Positions 5,854 through 7,718 of a stretch of 7,718 nucleotides of DNA are shown in pieces. Each line of letters opens with the position of its first letter. The stretch's first letter is position 1. Source of the DNA: Actinomycetota bacterium (GTDB taxonomy: Bacteria; Actinomycetota; Actinomycetes; Nanopelagicales; Nanopelagicaceae). Made by a program: the position numbers and the translations under genes. The DNA is taken from assembly GCA_947494085.1 (NCBI GenBank), contig CANLTP010000039.1, positions 1 through 7,718 on the forward strand, read 5' to 3'. Below the pieces are notes generated by a model. It was not told the origin of the DNA. It did not search any database and saw only the letters and a program-made list of their open reading frames with translations.

Positions 5854-5968
5854 CATGGAACATATTCACGAAAATTTCTTTCAGCACCATCTCACGCATA
5901 TTTTGTTATTCGCTGCGGCATTGGCCGTTATCGGAATCTGGTGGTATTTCATTAAACGAATGCCATAA
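5837..5968 (+). CDS. Small His-rich single-pass membrane protein (43 aa), function unknown
   Basis: This short ORF overlaps the end of the membrane protein gene by 17 bases, in another frame. Its product has an N-terminal half rich in His, Met and acidic residues (MEHIHENFFQHHLTH, with His9, 11, 17, 18 and 21). One hydrophobic helix follows (ILLFAAALAVIGIWWYFI, about 22-39), then a basic end (KRMP). The positive-inside rule places the His-rich end outside the cell. An alternative ATG at 5855 lies one base after the upstream stop and gives 37 residues that keep all the histidines. Neither start has a clear Shine-Dalgarno, so coupling to the upstream gene is likely. The organisation, topology and location just before two secreted copper-binding proteins argue for a real gene that may offer periplasm-side metal ligands; this is inference. 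No family is recognised. Confidence 0.6.
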   Translation: MEFSPDMEHIHENFFQHHLTHILLFAAALAVIGIWWYFIKRMP

Positions 5969-5973
5969 CTAAA

Positions 5974-5979
5974 TATATT
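5974..5979 (+). promoter_or_regulatory. Possible -10 element upstream of ycnI
   Basis: TATATT lies in the 33-base AT-rich gap between the small His-rich gene and ycnI. It would start transcription near 5986, leaving a short leader that includes the Shine-Dalgarno GAAAGG (5990-5995). No convincing -35 hexamer precedes it, so ycnI may instead be read only from the promoter before 5344. Confidence 0.3.
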
Positions 5980-6001
5980 TCTCATTATCGAAAGGTTTTA
6001 A

Positions 6002-6565
6002 ATGAAAAAGAAAGTTATAGCGGTTTCGGCTGCGCTTGCACTAGGACTGGGCTTTGTCTCACCAGCGCAAGCACATGTTGGAACTCAAATGCGAGGAAAC
6101 TCTCTTGTCGCAGGCACATCCAGCCGGGTTTATCTAAGCCTTGGCCATGGTTGCAGCTACAAGGAAGTTCAATATGCAACGCATATATTCTCAGTTGAAG
6201 TTCCTGCTGCAGCTGGAAAACCAACGCCAGAATTCCAGCAGGGATTCAAAGCGAAGGTTGTTGCATCTAAAGAAGTTGATGCTGCAAATGTGCCGGCTTT
6301 TTACACAGTAACTTGGACAGCTAAGTCATCTAGTTGGGATATCGATCCTTACACGTTCTATGACTTCGGCCTAAAAGTTAAGTGGGACAAGAGTCCACAG
6401 AAGATTGCGTTCAAGACAACACAGCAATGTTCTGCTTATGACACAACAACTAGATCTCGCAAGGCGCTCTACTTGAAGTGGCATATAACTGATGGATCAA
6501 CCATGGCCGCTACTGCGGACACTGAATTTGGACCAGCTCCAACCATCACAACGGTAGCCGGCTAG
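6002..6565 (+). CDS. ycnI: Secreted YcnI-like (DUF1775) copper-binding protein
   Basis: The 187-residue product has a clear signal peptide (MKKK, then a hydrophobic core, then PAQA before His25), so the mature protein starts HVG. An N-terminal histidine freed by cleavage is the hallmark Cu(II) ligand of YcnI proteins. The family's GHGC block follows (48-51), then WDKSPQKIAFKTTQQC (128-143) and a PAP motif near the C-terminus (178-180). Cys51 and Cys143 could form a disulfide. YcnI proteins bind Cu(II) outside the membrane and are linked to copper uptake or delivery. Most relatives continue into a C-terminal membrane anchor; this one stops at TVAG, without an anchor or lipobox, so it is likely soluble or held by partners. 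The ATG is well supported by GAAAGG six bases upstream. Two tandem stops (TAGTAG) end it, eight bases before copC. Confidence 0.88.
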   Translation: MKKKVIAVSAALALGLGFVSPAQAHVGTQMRGNSLVAGTSSRVYLSLGHGCSYKEVQYATHIFSVEVPAAAGKPTPEFQQGFKAKVVASKEVDAANVPAFYTVTWTAKSSSWDIDPYTFYDFGLKVKWDKSPQKIAFKTTQQCSAYDTTTRSRKALYLKWHITDGSTMAATADTEFGPAPTITTVAG

Positions 6566-6573
6566 TAGCTAAA

Positions 6574-6945
6574 TTGAAGAAACTAGTTAGCGCATTTCTT
6601 GCATTTGGGGTCGCCATAACGGCGGCTCCAAGTGCAGGCGCGCATGCTTCATACTCAGATTCAAATCCAAAGGCTGGCTCAACTCTTTCAAAATTACCAA
6701 AACTTGTCTGGGTGGAATTTGATGGAAATCTAATAACCATCGCAGACAAGCAGACCAACTTCTTGACTGTTAAAAACAGCAAAGGCAGAGAACTTAGCGA
6801 TGGCAAACCTTTTGTCGGTGGTGCCAGAGTTAGCGTGAACATTAAAGATCGCAGTGCTGCCGGAAAGATTAAAGTTTCCTGGCGCGTAGTTTCTGAAGAT
6901 GGGCACCCGGTCTCTTCGTCCCTAACTTTTACGGTTAAGAAATAA
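6574..6945 (+). CDS. copC: CopC-family periplasmic/exported Cu(II)-binding protein
   Basis: The start is TTG at 6574, giving a proper signal peptide (MKK, hydrophobic core, SAGA) cleaved before His24. The mature protein therefore begins HASYSDSNPKAGS, the classic CopC opening. The second conserved block is SEDGHPVSSSLTF (107-119). His24, Asp109 and His111 match the Cu(II) site of the CopC type that binds a single Cu(II), and the Met-rich Cu(I) site of plasmid-type CopC is absent. The 123-residue length is one cupredoxin-like beta-sandwich. It lacks both the C-terminal membrane helix common in actinobacterial CopC and any fused CopD domain, and no separate copD is in the window. The weak TTG start without a clear Shine-Dalgarno, eight bases after ycnI, suggests translation coupled to ycnI. 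Its last 11 bases overlap the convergent exporter gene. Confidence 0.92.
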   Translation: MKKLVSAFLAFGVAITAAPSAGAHASYSDSNPKAGSTLSKLPKLVWVEFDGNLITIADKQTNFLTVKNSKGRELSDGKPFVGGARVSVNIKDRSAAGKIKVSWRVVSEDGHPVSSSLTFTVKK

Positions 6946-7684
6946 ACCAGGTTTCCACAACCGAAAACATTGCAATAGCGAAGAGCAGGTAAGCAAAGGA
7001 TTTACGAAGTATCGCTGTTGGAACTTTTGAGCTGTGGTGTGAGCCAAAGATTGAAATAATTATTGCTGAGATCGAGATTATGACTGGAATCTTCCAATCG
7101 ATTTCACTCCATGAGCTTTGGCGCCCAATTAAAGCGGTTAGACAGTTGATAGCAATAATGAAGAGCGAGGTTCCAGCCGCTTTAATTTGTGGGGTATGAA
7201 AAAAGATTACGAGAATTGGAATTGCAAGAAAGCCACCGCCGATGCCAAAGATTCCGGTCATTGAGCCGATCACCAAAGAGAGCGGAACTAAGGCGATCAT
7301 TGGAATTTTCTTCTCGCTTCGTTCTGATATAGGCGCACGAAGCATTGAAAGCCCAGCTAAAATCAAAATGATTGAGAAGCCAGTGATAATAAAAGCATCG
7401 GAGAGGTGCCTTGCAACAATCGCGCCACCAAGGTTTGTGATTAAACCGAGCGACCAAATGGAAAGTGCGATTTTTATCTGAACATCGCCAGCTTTTATCT
7501 TGGGGACTAAGCCAAATGCGGCGGCAAGGAACACAACTAAGAGCGCGGCAGTGGTTGCGTGAACTGGCGTGAAGTTAAATGCGTAGAGAAGGATTGGAAC
7601 TGTGAGCATGGCCCCGCCAGCGCCAATAAAGCCAAGGACTGCGCCGATAAACACACCTGCGATGAGGGCGAGCGCGATATCCAT
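6935..7684 (-). CDS. TauE/SafE-family (DUF81) membrane transporter, putative sulfite/organosulfonate exporter
   Basis: The 249-residue protein is almost wholly hydrophobic, with about eight helices in two repeats. Each repeat opens with the family's glycine-rich block: LGFIGAGGAMLTVPILLY (17-34) and MTGIFGIGGGFLAIPILV (142-159). A basic and acidic loop (SERSEKKIP, 120-128) separates the halves. Family members move sulfite, sulfoacetate and other sulfur-containing or C2 anions across the inner membrane; the substrate here is unknown, and no sulfur-metabolism gene is nearby. The ATG at 7684 gives the usual family N-terminus; the reading frame stays open to the right edge without a better start codon. 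The gene converges on copC and the coding regions overlap by 11 bases with no terminator between them, so the two mRNAs should have complementary 3' ends. Confidence 0.92.
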   Translation of the reverse strand: MDIALALIAGVFIGAVLGFIGAGGAMLTVPILLYAFNFTPVHATTAALLVVFLAAAFGLVPKIKAGDVQIKIALSIWSLGLITNLGGAIVARHLSDAFIITGFSIILILAGLSMLRAPISERSEKKIPMIALVPLSLVIGSMTGIFGIGGGFLAIPILVIFFHTPQIKAAGTSLFIIAINCLTALIGRQSSWSEIDWKIPVIISISAIIISIFGSHHSSKVPTAILRKSFAYLLFAIAMFSVVETWFIS

Positions 7685-7718
7685 ATGCCCAATGGTGCCA
7701 CCTGAGGGAGAAAGCCAG

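Noticed and set aside
5772..5972. 66-codon open frame overlapping the end of the membrane gene and the small His-rich gene
   Set aside because: Its product is a Ser/Thr/Phe/Trp-rich string without topology or domain, while the overlapping 43-codon frame gives a coherent His-rich head, membrane helix and basic tail.
1..7718. Looked for CRISPR-type repeats, IS ends, direct duplications around gene blocks and defence-system genes
   Set aside because: No regularly spaced repeats, transposase-like frames, terminal inverted repeats or defence domains were visible by eye; the gene density and style look uniform across the window.

Overview
The window looks like a piece of a low-GC, tightly packed actinobacterial chromosome. 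Gaps between genes are 0 to about 114 bases. Gene content points to a planktonic freshwater or marine actinobacterium of the acI/Nanopelagicales kind: an actinobacterial-type ArsC, a YcnI/CopC copper cluster with its usual small actinobacterial membrane partner, and carotenoid genes. The lineage is an inference; there is no rRNA or other marker here. No mobile element, tRNA, CRISPR array or convincing intrinsic terminator was seen.

Layout. Positions 1-237 (minus) hold the N-terminal piece of a flavin-containing monooxygenase-like enzyme that runs off the left edge. Positions 352-4886 (minus) form one compact run transcribed right to left: a YbaK-type editing deacylase, a CrtA-like carotenoid oxygenase, a CruF-like carotenoid 1,2-hydratase, a CruG-like glycosyltransferase and a CrtI/CrtD-family carotenoid desaturase. 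Junctions are a one-base stop/start overlap, 24 bases, 0 bases and 3 bases. Positions 4906-5295 (minus) encode a thiol-dependent arsenate reductase just upstream of ybaK. Diverging from it, positions 5344-6945 (plus) carry a copper-type cluster: a multi-pass membrane protein of unknown function, an easily missed 43-residue His-rich single-pass protein, a secreted YcnI/DUF1775 protein and a secreted CopC. Positions 6935-7684 (minus) encode a TauE/SafE-family exporter that overlaps copC tail to tail by 11 bases.

How the genes may work together. The four carotenoid genes are all end-group modifiers of acyclic or half-acyclic carotenoids: hydration at C1, oxidation at C2, 3,4-desaturation and glycosylation. 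No backbone genes (crtE, crtB, crtY) or retinal-forming blh are present, so the precursor must be made elsewhere. The predicted product is a polar, possibly glycosylated xanthophyll related to myxoxanthophyll or to spheroidenone-type keto-carotenoids. CrtA, sitting next to CruF and CruG, is a candidate for supplying the C2 oxygen that a CruG-type 2-O-glycosyltransferase would need.

Regulation. Three starts (arsC, ybaK and the GTG of the membrane protein at 5344) each have a TANNNT hexamer exactly six bases upstream of the start codon and no clear Shine-Dalgarno sequence. This is the arrangement expected for leaderless transcripts, which are common in actinobacteria. The ycnI gene instead has a good Shine-Dalgarno sequence.
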